From positions 7,219,501 to 7,283,500 of the forward strand of contig CM041101.1 of assembly GCA_023079485.1 (NCBI GenBank): DNA of 64,000 nucleotides, written 5' to 3'. Shown here piece after piece: positions 11,187 through 24,309 of the stretch (positions are counted from its first letter, which is position 1; the number at the start of each line of letters is the position of its first letter). Both the position numbers and the translations under genes were made by a program. The DNA comes from Archilochus colubris. Lineage: Eukaryota > Chordata > Aves > Apodiformes > Trochilidae. The notes beneath the pieces are model-generated. The model saw only the letters and a list, made by a program, of their open reading frames with translations, was not told the origin of the DNA and ran no database searches.

Positions 11187-14100
11187 GTATTTTGCATTGT
11201 CCTGCTCTGAACATTAATGAAGAGATCTGTTATGCAGACAAGTACCAGATCTGCTAAATGAGAAGATCAGAATTTGGACTACTGGCATAGTGTTTCTTAG
11301 GGCTGAGGATGTTTCAGTAACTAAAATCTTCTCAGTACTGTAGGTTGCCATGTTATTTTAAAAGCCACAAGGATAAAATAGTTCAGTGTGAATTTTAAAC
11401 AGTCCAGAAATCACCATCAAAAAAGTATCATTCCAGCAACTCATATTGAGGGTTCAGCAATGACTTCTGAAGTCAGCATAAGGCGTTCCACATGTTACTG
11501 TAGGTATTGTGTATGTAGAAAAAAAAATCATTGGCTTACATTTTTATGTAAAATGATTATGATTTTAGAGCATCTGAGGTGAAAGAATTGGAGGTATTTA
11601 AAACGTTGTCCATATAAGTAACAAAAATGAAACCAGGAAGTTTCATTTCATTCATACCAACTCTGGCAGCAAGCTTCCTTTATGCAAGTTGAGGAGACCC
11701 TGAATTCCCTTCATCCATGTATTCTTCCTTGTTCCTCGATGTTCTTCCCAGTAGTTGCCAGGCAACTCTGGGAATATTGGTGTGTGTTTTGCCTGGATGT
11801 GTGTGTGAGATTAACTAGTTAAGAGATTGATGAAAAGAAAAAAAAAAAGAAATTGCTTTTCTGGAAATACCATCTGGTATTTTAGAGGCTTAATGTTAAA
11901 CATTTGGAACTGGTTGGCAATGGCATGTCCTGGGAAGTGCAGCTTCAAGGGACAGTTAACTTGAAGTTTGGTTTACTTACCATTCCATCGAAGAAAACGT
12001 ATAAAGGTACTTGCACAAATATGTCCTAAAATCCAATTTTAGTAATCAGGAATTGGAAACTTTCAGGGCTTTCTTTCCCAAGTCCTTTTCTATTTTAAAA
12101 ATTTAATGACTGATTATACATTAGAATATTAAGATTTAAATAAAGAAAAATTGCAAGCGTTTCATATGCTGAGCATGTCAGAGTCTAATGACTTACGTTC
12201 TGTTTCCAGTTTTGCCAACTTTATCTCCTTTGATAGGTTTTTTGTCTCGTATTACAATTAATTTCGTAGACCATCTCATTTGGTATGAGATGACTTTTTG
12301 GGTTAAATGATTTGGAGCTATTTTTCATTATTCTTTGTAGGCCCAGAATGTGTCGCAGAGCAGACTTTAAACTAATATTATACTTAAGCATAGTAAGATC
12401 TCTTAGTTTATTCAGAAGCTTTTACTCTAAAGGGTACAAGGTTATGTGTTGTATATATGAACCAGTTTTTGTGAAAAAACATATCCAAATAATACAGCCC
12501 AAAAGTCTAATCATAAGATTCATGTAACAAAATAGCTGATATGGTCATGTTTCCTGCTCTGTGTAGGTGTTTTCTGTAGTTGTGTTAAGCCAGGTTTTAA
12601 GTGTGGAAGATTATCTGCTACATGTGATGTACTTCAGGTCTGTTTCTTACATGCAGTAAAACACATTAGAAGGAGTGTATTGACTTGGCTGTGTTGAGGC
12701 AGGCTGTTATCTTTATGGGTATTACTTAAACTTCTAACACTGACACTAGTGTGGGCATGTCATTCACCTTAATGACATTTCTAAAATTCCCATTTCTTTG
12801 CTGTTTGCAGAAGGATTGTTTTTATCATCTAAATATATAGTTTGTGAAAGTAGGTGTTCTTCAACAGAACTACCTGTGCAATTATTATGTGTGTGTAAAG
12901 GTGCTTGTTGTACTTGTGTGTGTACTGGTAACTGAGGGGGGAGATGAGTCCCAAATTTTCTGCATCAAGGATGCTGGCTGTGCACTTTCTTCTGGTGACA
13001 CCTGGTGGTTAGAGACTGCAATTCATTGGTTTTCTCTGACAATCTTTGTTCAGAAGCAAACATCCTGACGCTAGTGAGTAAAGGTAAGGTCACGGTGTGG
13101 GCTGAGGCAAAGCAGTACCGGTTGGGTATGATGCACCAGGATGTGTTTGGTGTCAGTGTGGGGTTCAGGTACCACCAGCCTAGGCTGTAGGGGTGCTCTG
13201 CCACCTGCCTTGGGTGTGGTGGTTTAACAGCAGGCTCCAAGTTTGGCCAAGTCTTCTCAAATGACAAGCTTGCTTTCTGTCCTCCAGTGAGCTTTGCTTA
13301 GGGAACTGTGTATGCTTAATACAACCTTTTCTGGCTTTACAAGTTTGAAGAGCTGGTTTACTTGCACTTTGATTTAAAATCTGCACATTCGGAACAAGTA
13401 TTTCTGTTTCCACGTCTTGGTTCCTTTTGCCTGTGTTTCATTGCTATAAAAACACTGTAAGGTGATAATCTTTGTGCATAATTCTCTTTGCAGTGCTGCA
13501 GCTTTTGTGTGGGTAATTAAGGGGGAGTAATTTTAGCATTTGTAACTCAAGTCCCTCACTACCAAAGTGTTCTTACAAGTAGTTCTCTTTATTTTCACTG
13601 TTTTGCAGTGATAGTCCTGCACGCAGGCACTTTGAAATTTGCTATCTCTTTCACTCACAGTATAGATGTGAGGTGAGAGGTGTATGTAATGCAGTGTGAG
13701 CTAAAGTAACCTGGTTTATTCCTGATGCACCACTGAAGAGAGATGTCTGTATGTGAGATTCTGGTGTTTGTTTGGATTTGAATCAAGATGTCCTGGTTTG
13801 CTTTTAAAAGTCTGCTTTAGTTATGATTTTATAAATCTAGTTACTAGGGTGATGGACACTGCATTCTTTGTAAATTGTTTTCTTGTGTATATTGTCCTAG
13901 TTCCTAAATCTAGACCTTTTTCTCATTTCTAAACTAGATGGAAAGAGGATTTTGGCCAATTGTTAACATGCTAAATACTAATAATTTTTGTTGATATTTC
14001 TGTTATTTCTAATTCTGTTGTTAACATCTATTTATTTCTCATTAAGACATTAAAGCAGCAGTGTGATGGCATGGCACAAGGCCACTCTATTACTTTGTAC

Positions 14101-15660
14101 CTATCTCTTGCCCAGACTAACACTGTGAATACCTTCAGCAACTCCAGATCCATGAGATCAGAGTAGGACAGGAGTCAGAAGAGAAAAGTGTTTGGTGATG
14201 TGTGGTGCAGAGTTAAAAAAGCAAATGCCAGATGAGTCCAAAAGGAAATTTTGTTGGAATATGTGTGCAGTAACACAAAGAAGCTCGTGTTGCATACTGG
14301 TGCATAATTCATTTTGAAAAGGCTTTGTAGCATTCAGTGCTTTATCTACTGTGAAGTATGATTGTTGCCATGGTGAATTACTTTTTTAAGTTATTCAGGA
14401 GAAGAGTAAATAGTTGTTTCCAACTCTCTGTAATTGCTGCAGCCCAGATACAGCCCAGTTCCTCTACACAGCTATTTTTTGCATAGCCCCCCCCTACAAT
14501 ATATGTTTTTCAGGTATTTATTTTATACAAAGTAGATCCTTCTGTTTCCCCAGAGATGTCTCTAAAGGTCAGTGCTTGTCCACGTATAGAAAAACAAAGG
14601 AAAATCGCTAATGTGTATATTACATGTATACAAACTTGTTAAAAAACCCAACCAAACAAACTGTAGGGGAAACAGTGAGCAAAGCATAGAAAGCAAAGCT
14701 TTTGTTTTGCTTGCAGTTTTATTTTGCTGCTTTTGAATTTAGTGCTGATGTGTATTTAACAGGAATTTTCTCTCTATCTCTACTTTTTGACCGTTAAGCT
14801 CCCAAATATGTGTCTGTATAGACAGTCTAGCAGTGCCCAAACAATGGTAATTTCTGAATCTCATCCTGATGTCTTTGCAAACATATAGTAGAGAATGAAA
14901 ATGGCATTGACAGTAGCAGTCTGTAAAACCTGATGTTTGCATGATAAAAATTGAGATAAATTGAATTTCTGTATATTCTGCAAGTGAAACTTAAGACCTT
15001 TTTTTCCCTACTATAAAGATGAAGTGTTTTGTGGCATTTTTGAGGCCTGTAGTGTTTGACAATCTCAGTTGGAAGCTACCTGTAACTGGGGTTATGCTTT
15101 ACCATTTATGGAAAGTGTTCTAGTAGACAGAATTTTGAATTCTGTCACTGACTGAAAAAGATTTACTGGAGAAAGACAATATTGTTTGTTTGCTTTCTGA
15201 GTGTTTATTGTTTTTATTTCAGTCCTGTTGCTGTGTTTTGTCTCTGAGAATTACTGTTGCTATAGACAAGTTTCAGCTCTTGCTTTTGCTGTTGTAAACC
15301 TTAAATATGGCTCTTTTTCTAACAAGCATTTACTGTTCTTCAAAATGCATTTAATATTCTGCATCTACGTCTGTTGAGATATACATATGCTAATGAAACT
15401 GAAAAGACATTCTCTTTAATCTCTTATAGCAGTCTGTTATGTAGTAAATAGAATTGTTTTGTAATTTCCAAACTGTTACAGAATTCTACAACACAGTACC
15501 TTGTATACCACACTAGGCAAGGATAGCTAAGATTCTGAAGAAGAGGCAATAAAAAATACTTGAGAAAGTCTTCATAGCCCTCTGCTGAACCTGACATTTC
15601 TGCTGTAAAAGATGCAGTCAAAATTTCTGTCCATCTTATGCGTTAAAGTAAAAAACACCA

Positions 15661-15715
15661 GCAACCAAAACCAACCAACCAAGCACCTCCCCCCCCCAAA
15701 AAAAAAAAAAAAAAA
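15661..15715. repeat. A/C-rich low-complexity tract
   Basis: A CCAA-rich stretch is followed by nine C (15689-15697) and eighteen A (15698-15715). It may be the tail of an old retroposed fragment, but no element body is recognisable upstream. Confidence 0.85.
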
Positions 15716-16536
15716 TCCTCAAAACCAGTATAAGAATGGTTTTCTCCAGAAGTCTGGAAACATTGTCCGAAGTAAAGTTCCTTTAAATGTATTTTTCAGA
15801 TACTGATGTTGACAGGATTGAAATTACTAAAAATGTTTACCTGTTTCAACAGACATTTAAGTTTTGTGGCATCTTAGTTTGTTGGAACCTATGACCAACC
15901 TGAAGAGAAATAACTACTCTTTCATTGTGTAAGTGAATTTGCAGCCTCTATAGAAATTACATGTTCAGCCACCAGACTGGGCAGAGGCATTCTGTCTGCT
16001 GTGTTGGTGCTGCAGAAATAAAAGTAGCTTTGTTCAAAAGCCTCTAAATCTTCCTGTTACCTGGGAGTGTTGTACAGTCAGGAGCAGCTCCCTGATACTT
16101 CAGCCTTACTGGAAAGATTTGTACATTCAACTGATAAATTATTTGTCTGTGCCTTTCACACCTGATTCTCTGGGGTTTTTGTGCCTTTTTATGCACTTGT
16201 TTTGTTTCTTCTCAATTTGTTTCAAGCCTTTGTTTTTGTGGTTTGGACTGACTTTTGCCTGTGTTTTTGTTATGTTTTCTCCTGATACTTCACTTATAAT
16301 TGAGAGTGCACAGTCTCGGCAAGCAATGAAGCAGTGTGCAAATGCCACCATGCAGGAAAAGTTGAAGATATTTCCTGAACTAATAAAGCGCAGGGGACTT
16401 AAAGTAAAACAATGAAGCCAGTAAACAAACACCAAGCACCAAAATAACATGACTGTTGAATTCAGCTTCTCTGTGAGGCACCCAGTGACTGTGTGTTTTT
16501 TAAATGAGCTGTGAATAAGCTGCATTTGGTATCAGA

Positions 16537-16590
16537 AAACAAAAAACAAAAAACAAAACACCACCACCACCCCCTCCACACACACAAACC
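16537..16590. repeat. A/C-rich low-complexity tract
   Basis: Repeated aaac units pass into ccacc and cacaca units. This is a simple-sequence tract of the same style as those at 15661-15715 and 57852-58035. Confidence 0.85.
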
Positions 16591-19500
16591 CTGCTAAAGA
16601 GCTCCCTTTGAAAGACATTCAGGCAGGTGGGGAAAATGTGGAATTTACATTCTTACTAGTATGAGCAGCTGTACAATTGAACAGGAAGTCTTATTGCCAT
16701 GGAAGAAGATGCTAGAAAATATTTTGGTGTTTTTATTTGTAAAGCATATGTCAGTAGCAGACAAACCTGATGAAATAATGATAAAAATTGGAGTATTTAG
16801 TCAGGTTAGGAGCAAACTTATAAAACTATTGTGAGTCCACTCTGGTCTATCACCATGCATGTTATGGGTTGAGTATGCACTCAGGCATACAATTTAATTC
16901 TTCTAGTACAAAAAGAGGAAAGTGAAAGGCAGTAAACCAAAATTATTTGTAATGATTTGCATAGATAGGTGATAGAATTCGTACAGGGAAAGCCAAAACT
17001 GCTGTGGAGTTAAAGACAGACTGAGACAATTATGAATGCATGACATAATTGACAGTTCAGTTTGATTGCTTTCTGTGCAGACAGCACAGTAGAACTGCTA
17101 TCATTCAGAGTTGTGCTTTTCTTCAGAATCACACAGAGATGTTCTGAAACTGCCCTGGGGCTTAGCAAAAAATCCCATGTGAGTGGAGCTTCAGCAGTGT
17201 GCTGGCTGTTGTCTTGGTTCTGCAATCCTGGGGAAGGATGGGGGTAACTGCTTGCCTGGTTTTTCATATTGTACTTGTTACTTGCTTAGGGCTTCTGGAG
17301 AGGGAAAAAGTAGAAAGGAACCAAACCCCTTTTCTTTTTTGGCTCTTGTGCCTAATCAGAAATTTGGACAACTTTTTTTCTCAAATATGTTGATATTTGC
17401 ACTTGTGAAATACAAACTCTGGCTCACAATTAAAGCACTTTATAGGCAAAAATTAATTTATCTTTGAGGACCACCTTTTCTGTTTTGGGGGGCACAAAAT
17501 GTAAGCTCTGTGGAGGGATGATAAATACATTCTTTGAAGCACATGGTACTTCAGTCTAGTGAAACATCAAATGAAAAGATCCCATCTTATCTTTTTCTAA
17601 TTTTAATTCATTGTTTTATGTTCCTTTCATTCGATGAGTAGCAGCTTTTGGCAATGACAGTTATTATATTGTGACTGAAATATGCATTTTGTAAGTCATA
17701 ACTTTACTTGGTATTTAAATAAACTGTATATGTACAGTGTACAAGATTTATGTGGAGCACAGCTGGAGGTATTCTGCTCAGAATTCCTATGGTTTAAAAT
17801 GTCTCTTTCAAGTTTGAAAATGTGTTGCGAAATAGATACCATTATGATAATTGGAAGTTCAGCTTCTCTGTCTTGCTCTATTATTTTTTTGAATACAATT
17901 AACACATCACACACACTTCACCTGGTCTCTCCTCATTTACCTCTGACACTTCCTTGATATTTATTTAGACACATGTGGTGTCTTTGCTTTGAACTCAATA
18001 GCTGGTATATTCACTTTTTATAAGCATTTTTCTCATTTAGAGATACACAATTAGTTTGCATTCTTAGAGAAAAGTATATATATTGATGTCAATTTTAGTC
18101 TTTTGCTTATCTGTTAGATGATCAGGATGTAAATTCTCTAAAGATTGTAGGGAAAAACTGTGATAACTCTCAAATCAGAATGCCTGCTGAGGAGCTGCAG
18201 AGCATCTCGTTCATGTACAGTTCTCGTGAGGAAGCGGTACAGGGAAGATGGGCAGAACAGCTTGCTGGAGAGAAATGCTGAAAATATGAGTCAGAAATTG
18301 TTCTGTTTTCTTTAAGGTAGCATAAACTCAATGTTTTCTTGGAATTAAGCTTCATTCTTTCAGGAATAATGATTTTATTTCTAAACATGAAAGACTGAGT
18401 TTGTCTTAAAAATAAAAGCAGAGTCTTAAACTGAACTTAAATTATGTTGTCATAGTTTTTGTATCTCAAATAATGTATGTAGTGTGTTGTGTGTGTAGCA
18501 TTTTTAAAAATACTAGCAGCAGAATGCCTATTTCCTCTAGAAAATGAGAAATTATATGAATTTTTTTTTCAAAATTATAGAAACTATCTGACATGTCACA
18601 TTTCAGTGATACCACAGGAGAAAAGAATATGAGAATACTGCAACATTGCATTTCATTTATGGAAATCAGGTTTGGAGTTGGGTTGTTTTGTTTGGTTTTT
18701 TTTCTTTTTACATTTTATCTTGATTTTAGGAATATTTCTAAGGCTTGGAAGTTGAATATGGAATAAATTCAATATCAAGTTTAAGCTTGATCCCCATGAT
18801 AAAGCAGGAAATTATTCTGGATGATTTGATTAATTTTAGCTGTAGTTTGGAATGAAGTGGAGCTATGTTTTTGAGTTCTGTTCCTATAATTGTTGTTTTC
18901 TGTGATGTTCAGTAACTGTATTACTGAAAATGTCTTTCATTTGTAAATTGGCTCCTTACAGGAAAAAAGTGTCATCTGCTGAAAAAGAATTAATTTTCTT
19001 TGTTTTAAGATTAATCAATTCCCAAGCTTTTCAGGTCCAAGACTCCAGTGTTTTCAGTAGAAAGTAAGATGTGCCCTTGAAGGGATCTGAAATGCTGTCC
19101 ACAAGAAAGGAAGTGTGGTTGTGCCAATGCAAACCTGAAGTGTGTGTGGTTGCTTCTCCATGGTGACTATGGAGAGATCCAGGGTTCTGGAATTGCATCT
19201 TCGCTGGGCTGGTTGGGAAGGGTGTGATGCAGGAGCCATTAGAGCAGGGCATGGCTGAGGGAGACCTGGATCACAAGAACATAAAAGGAAACCTGTGTTT
19301 TCTTGTGAGGTGCCTTCAACTTGATCTTCAGTTTTCAAAATGCACATTTAGAATTCTCTGCAAAAAAATCTGTGGAAGAGTGTATTTTTTAAATTTTTTT
19401 TTACTGAAGTCATTTTGTAATAAAATATTTCAAGCACTGGCTAAGCTGTAAAGCTTAGGGCTGATAAACAAAGCATCTGAAGCCAAATGGCCCCTTAGCT

Positions 19501-19807
19501 AACCCCAATTAAAATAAAGATTTCATTGGGCTCTGTCCTGACAGAGAGGGAACATATTGTTGCCTTTAAGGGAGTTTGGTTTAGTTAATGAAAGAATTTA
19601 TTTCATTTTTTCAAATACAGAACCTAATTAAATAAGTTTCAACTTGACTTGTAGTTGAGGACATTTTAACTCCTTAAAGGTTACTTTTGTGTCCAAGTAT
19701 AGCTCTTTCTTGAATAATTCCCGATGTAGTATTTAGTTGTGTGATTTATATAATAAAAGATTTTGTAGCAGATCTCATGTGAGTAACTATATGCCTGTTT
19801 GATACAC

Positions 19808-19909
19808 ACAGAATTTCAGACTTTTAGGGGCTGGAAGGAACCTCTGTATAGAGCAACCTCCCTGCCAGAGCAGGTTCATCTGGGGTAGGTTGCACAAGAT
19901 GGCATTCAT
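19808..19909 (-). mobile_element. CR1 LINE 3'-end fragment
   Basis: The + strand reads as the reverse complement of the 3' end of a CR1 non-LTR retrotransposon. It has acagaattt near the terminus, then ggctggaaggaacctctg, then caacctccctgccagagcag and gttcatctggggtaggttgcacaagatggc. This matches the usual avian CR1 order (terminal motif, tggaagggacctctgg, caacccccctgc, gcaggttcacctagagcaggttgcacagga) with many substitutions. Only about 100 bp of the 3' untranslated end remains, which is typical of 5'-truncated CR1 copies. The element points along the minus strand. The divergence suggests an old insertion. Confidence 0.85.
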
Positions 19910-20554
19910 ATATGTATACCAATATATGTGTTGTTGGTTCTAAAAAGTGTAAAACTAGTTATTGATGTTACTATCCTCAAGCATCCTATTTGGTATTAAG
20001 TATTACTCAGAGATAGTAACTGCTACTAGATGCTTGTGAAGTGAGGGTGACTTGGGTTTGCTCTGAACACACCCTAAAAGCTGTAAAGGATACACGTACA
20101 TTGCCTTCTCCTGGTGATCAGTGTAAGGCAGGATGTATTAAATAACTATTTTTGGTGAAGCTCTCCAAGCAGTAGTTAAAATCTGTGTCTCTTGAACATT
20201 TTTTATTAAGGAGGATTAATGGTGAAAATGAGAGCAATTTGTGAGGATTACAAATGTGATCAGTTTGCTGTTCTTCAGGATCTGTCTGTACTTTTATTGG
20301 TAAAGTTCATCCCCCTTTTATCAACTAATATATGGAAAATGAAGAACACATCTATAGATGCTTTCTACTTACATACAAGAACGTTTTAGACTTAACACCT
20401 GAAAGAATGGCAGTGCTGTTACCTTAATTTCTTGCCTAAGATTTAAAAAATTTTAAATGGCTGCTGTGCCTCTGGTGGCAAAACCAAATGAGATGACTTA
20501 GAGTCCTTATTGAATGGTGGTGAACAGTGCTGCTTGGCTGTGTTATTTATGCTT

Positions 20555-20645
20555 TCTCAATGTAGCAGCTAATTAAAGCATCTAATCAGCGTCATTCAGG
20601 AAGTGATGGGTTCTTCAACATTCGTTGTTACAGAAGCTGAATCTA
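20555..20645. promoter_or_regulatory. candidate conserved regulatory block
   Basis: CTAATTAA at 20569-20576 is followed by a TAATCAG motif at 20583-20589 and a dense non-repetitive flank. This spacing of homeodomain-type cores resembles vertebrate conserved non-coding elements. The call rests on motif density only. Confidence 0.25.
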
Positions 20646-21248
20646 ATAAAGGAAATCTATGCTTTAAGTAAATAATTTTTAGTTGTAACAGGTATGTAAA
20701 TATTTCCCCAAAACACATCTGTGAAGCTAAAACTGCATAAATGTTTGGATCTGTGGCTTTCTAGTTAATAGTGGGGACTTCATGATCACATTTTTAAAAA
20801 CATGTATGTTGCATTCCCTCATTAGGGGATTTTAAGCTAATGTTTGGAGTGTGTATTCTCTTCCAAATGTCACTTAATCATGTGCTCTCCTTTACATGTT
20901 GAACAAATTACGTTACAGCTCTCTTAAAATGAGATTTCAGGGTGAGTAAATAAACTGTCAGTGATGAAAAGGGCTACTGATGTCCCCAAGCCAGTCATTC
21001 CCAAGGCTTTTGACAAGGTTTGCATCAGGTCTGTGTTGATACCTGGTATGAAAGTTACCTTTAACTATGTAAGTAAATGTTATGCCTATGTGAGAAAAGA
21101 AATTAGTTTTATTAACATATAAGTCACTAAATACTTGATGGTTTGGGAGAGGCTTGCAGGGTTTTTAGTTGAAAAAAAGTGTTTTTTCAATGTGGGTGTG
21201 AGCATGAACGAAGGACTAGATAGTAGTAGAGTCCTCAAACCCTATTTA

Positions 21249-21279
21249 CATATGTTACAGATATGCATATGTTACAGAT
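21249..21279. repeat. short direct repeat, 14 bp twice at 17 bp spacing
   Basis: CATATGTTACAGAT occurs at 21249-21262 and 21266-21279. It is a local tandem duplication in intron sequence. Confidence 0.9.
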
Positions 21280-22079
21280 CTTGAGATAAGTGAAATGCAG
21301 TGCTGTTCTTTTCTTTGAATTTCTGTAGATCATTATAATTAAGATATGTTTCAGAAATCTCAAGAATAGTTGCCAAACATAACCAGAAATAAAGCATTGC
21401 ATCTAGCCAGATTTCTAGATATCCTCACTCTGCCCTAAAGCTACATTTCCCATCCATTATCTTGTCATAGCTTATTGTGCTCAATTTTAATTAAAATTTT
21501 ATAGCAATTCTGCAGTCATAACTGACATGGAAATTTTCTACAGGCTATTATACCCACAGGATATTTCCCATACGTGTTTTTCTTTTCTTGTTTTGCATCT
21601 TGTCCAAATTCTGTTCTTTGGAAAAATCCTTGGTGACAGAGAGCATGAAACAGAAAATGGAGAAAGTGCCACAGTGACTTGACTGACAAGTATCAGTTTA
21701 CAGTCAGAAGTGATCAATTGCATTTTTAATTCTTTGGGAGCATTGATTCTAATAGCCATATAGCTAGTCTTAAAACCTGGTACATTTGGTCTTTGGGTTT
21801 ATTTCATTTTACTTATGCTCAGTGTAGTATATGCAGTGTATTCCTCATTTAGGTTTCAACATACAGGTGCTGAACCTTTAAATTCCAAAAGTGGTTTTGC
21901 AGTGCTGCAACCTGCAGCTCTTGCTTGTCTTTAAGGTGGTTGTATTCACATCTTTGCTTTGATAAACCAGTCTGAAAAGTCACTTTTTATGCTTAAAAAG
22001 ATAAAATAACAGTGGATCATCAGTCCTTATTGCTGTATAGGAAGCCCTATAATACTAATTGGTTGTCAAATCCCTAAGA

Positions 22080-22330
22080 AATAATGGATTAACTTGCTTG
22101 ATCATAATGCCTTGTTCAGAACCTGAAGTTTGCTGATGTCCCCAGCCTCTCTAGTTAATGCAATTACTGATATGCATTCAGGACGTTTGAGTGGATTGCA
22201 TTTCATTAATACAATTTGAGCAGACAATACTAAGTTGCTGTTGGGCCTGCTCTGACAGCTAATTACTGAAATGAAGTGTGTACATGGCTAAGAAACAATG
22301 GAGCACTTGTCAGGAGCATTAAAACAATGC
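22080..22330. promoter_or_regulatory. candidate intronic enhancer, homeodomain-site rich
   Basis: The palindromic TAATGGATTA (22082-22091) fits the paired-class P2 site TAAT-NN-ATTA. It is followed within 250 bp by a gttaatgcaattactg stretch, gacagctaattactg, and aacaatgg (a SOX-type core). The sequence is free of simple repeats and keeps a balanced composition, as conserved non-coding elements usually do. There is no alignment to prove conservation. Confidence 0.35.
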
Positions 22331-23929
22331 AGAAATACTGCTAAATCTTCGAATCACTCCTTTGAGCAGTTTTTCTTGTCTCTGCAGACTTGGGACAAGT
22401 CTGATTGTGATGGTGAGTTTGACTTCAGGGAAACAAAGTTTGTTGCTGCTGCCTGAGATGCACTGCAGCTCTGTGGTGCCCTTCCTCCTGTTGCAGTCAG
22501 ACACCTGTGTGTGCTTGTCCCAGTCTGCTTACAGACACCATTGCACATTTCTACCCACAGAACATCAAATCTGGTATTTGCATACTGGAGCTACTGTGAA
22601 TATCAGACAATTTCGCAGTATTTTTTACAGGAAAAGCTCTTGAAGGGGAGGTGCTTGTCATTACTGGAGATTTTTTATATTGATGTTAAGAAGAGTCTTG
22701 GATTACTGGGCTGGTTTGTCTTGATGTGGGCATCCATATCCCTGATTCTCATGAGAGCCAGTGCCACCTCTGAGCAGGTCCTGTTACTTCATCTGGGGGT
22801 CTCCAAGCCCACAGGTAGCACAGACACAAGGGAGTTTGTACTTTATTACTTCAGTGGTACCTGCTCATCTTCTTGATTTTTGCAAGGCATTTTTCTTAAT
22901 CCTTAACCATTTCAGTTAGTAAGCAGAAACAGAGGAAACTGAGGTGTTTTTTTCATTCCAGTGGCAACGATCAGCCAAATATGTTGATTTAATCACATGA
23001 GCAAACTGGTGGCCCATACAATGTTGCAGCTTAGTTTCATGGTCAGCATGAAAATGCACCTTTTAAAATGTACCACTTTTTAAAAAAGTATATCTAAGGT
23101 GCTTAAGAGATTTTTTTCTTTAGTGGCCATTCACACATAATTCCAGGATCTGCTATGAACCATAACATCAGGCAGTAAAATTATTGTAGTAGAAAAAATA
23201 CTGTTTCTTGTTGAATTTGAATTTAATCTAAATATTTTTTTATTCAAATCTGATGCTTCAATTGGAGAAAGATAGGACAATCACAGGTTGCCAGAAAGGG
23301 TCTGTTCTGCCTGATCAACTCAAAAATTCATGTTGAGGTGCTGGAATACTTTGCAATTCTTGCAAATGATTTTATAAAACAAGTTACAGACTGGGCTCTG
23401 CCTTCATGTATTCTCTCTCCATGGAAATTATGTCCTTTTCCTCATTTCAAATTAGATGAGTACAATGAAAACCTTATTTTACATATTTATTAACAAGGCT
23501 TTCATCCCTGTGGTATTGTAGCTGTCTTCACTACTTTATGCAAAGAAATGGGAAGGAAAACTCACAAACCCTTATCACTCTTTCTCGAGCATTATTGCTC
23601 ATGTCTGTATTCCTCCTGCATGTTGCTCCAACAACCATTATTTATTGCCCTTCCTTTACCTGTACTGTTGATGGCATTGATTTTTTTATTATTTTTTTTT
23701 TAATTCTGAGATAAATCTTACAGACCTCATACCAGGTTCAAATCTCTTTGTATGCCTGTTGTTAGAAAACTTGAGTGAAGAAATGATGTTGACTCCAGTG
23801 CCTGGCATGTGAAGGGTTAAGGGAGTTTTTAGCCTCACCAAAAAGTATTTGGTCAGGTACTCAGGTGCTGGAAATTTTCTTAGCAACATCAGTCACCTAG
23901 GAACATGATCATCTGCTGTTCTGGGGTAG

Positions 23930-24200
23930 AGATTACAGAGCTTAATGATTAGATACTATAAGCTGCAGCTGATGCCAGACTCTACCCCCTTTACACCTAA
24001 TTAGCCTCATTAATGAGCTCCTCTGCTCTCCACAGAGAGGGCTTCCTCCTCGGAATAGAGGCAAAAATACTTCACCCAGGTAGATGTGCTGAAACCTTTA
24101 ATTATTGCCCACACCTGCAAAGCCTTGTGTCTCTGACAGCAATATTGCTTAGCTGAAATTGTGCTTATTTACAGTGACCACAGTGTGAAGTATTAACTCT
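23930..24200. promoter_or_regulatory. candidate intronic enhancer, homeodomain-site rich
   Basis: TAATGATTA lies at 23943-23951, TAATTAG at 23998-24004, and a perfect 12-bp palindrome CTCATTAATGAG at 24006-24017. A further ttaattattgcc and several CAGCTG/CACCTG-like E-boxes lie within 200 bp. This is one of the densest clusters of TAAT cores in the window. No open frame or repeat explains it. Confidence 0.35.
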
Positions 24201-24299
24201 TTAGCACCTTAGGGTTTGTTTTTAAACTTTGGAAGTATTTGGATAGGGTATAAAGCTTAAGTACTCGAAAAATTCATGCTTAGCAAAGTTGGGTGTACT

Positions 24300-24309
24300 G
24301 GGGGGGGGG
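24300..24309. repeat. poly(G) run, 10 bases
   Basis: There are ten consecutive G on the + strand within intron sequence. It is a mononucleotide run. Confidence 0.9.

Noticed and set aside
16119..16525. Overlapping open frames on both strands (98 and 128 codons)
   Set aside because: Both strands are open over the same T-rich stretch, and the residues follow composition (Phe/Cys/Leu-rich). No homology was recognised.
23725..23745. ggttcaaatct resembling a tRNA B box
   Set aside because: No A box at the right distance and no cloverleaf can be drawn.
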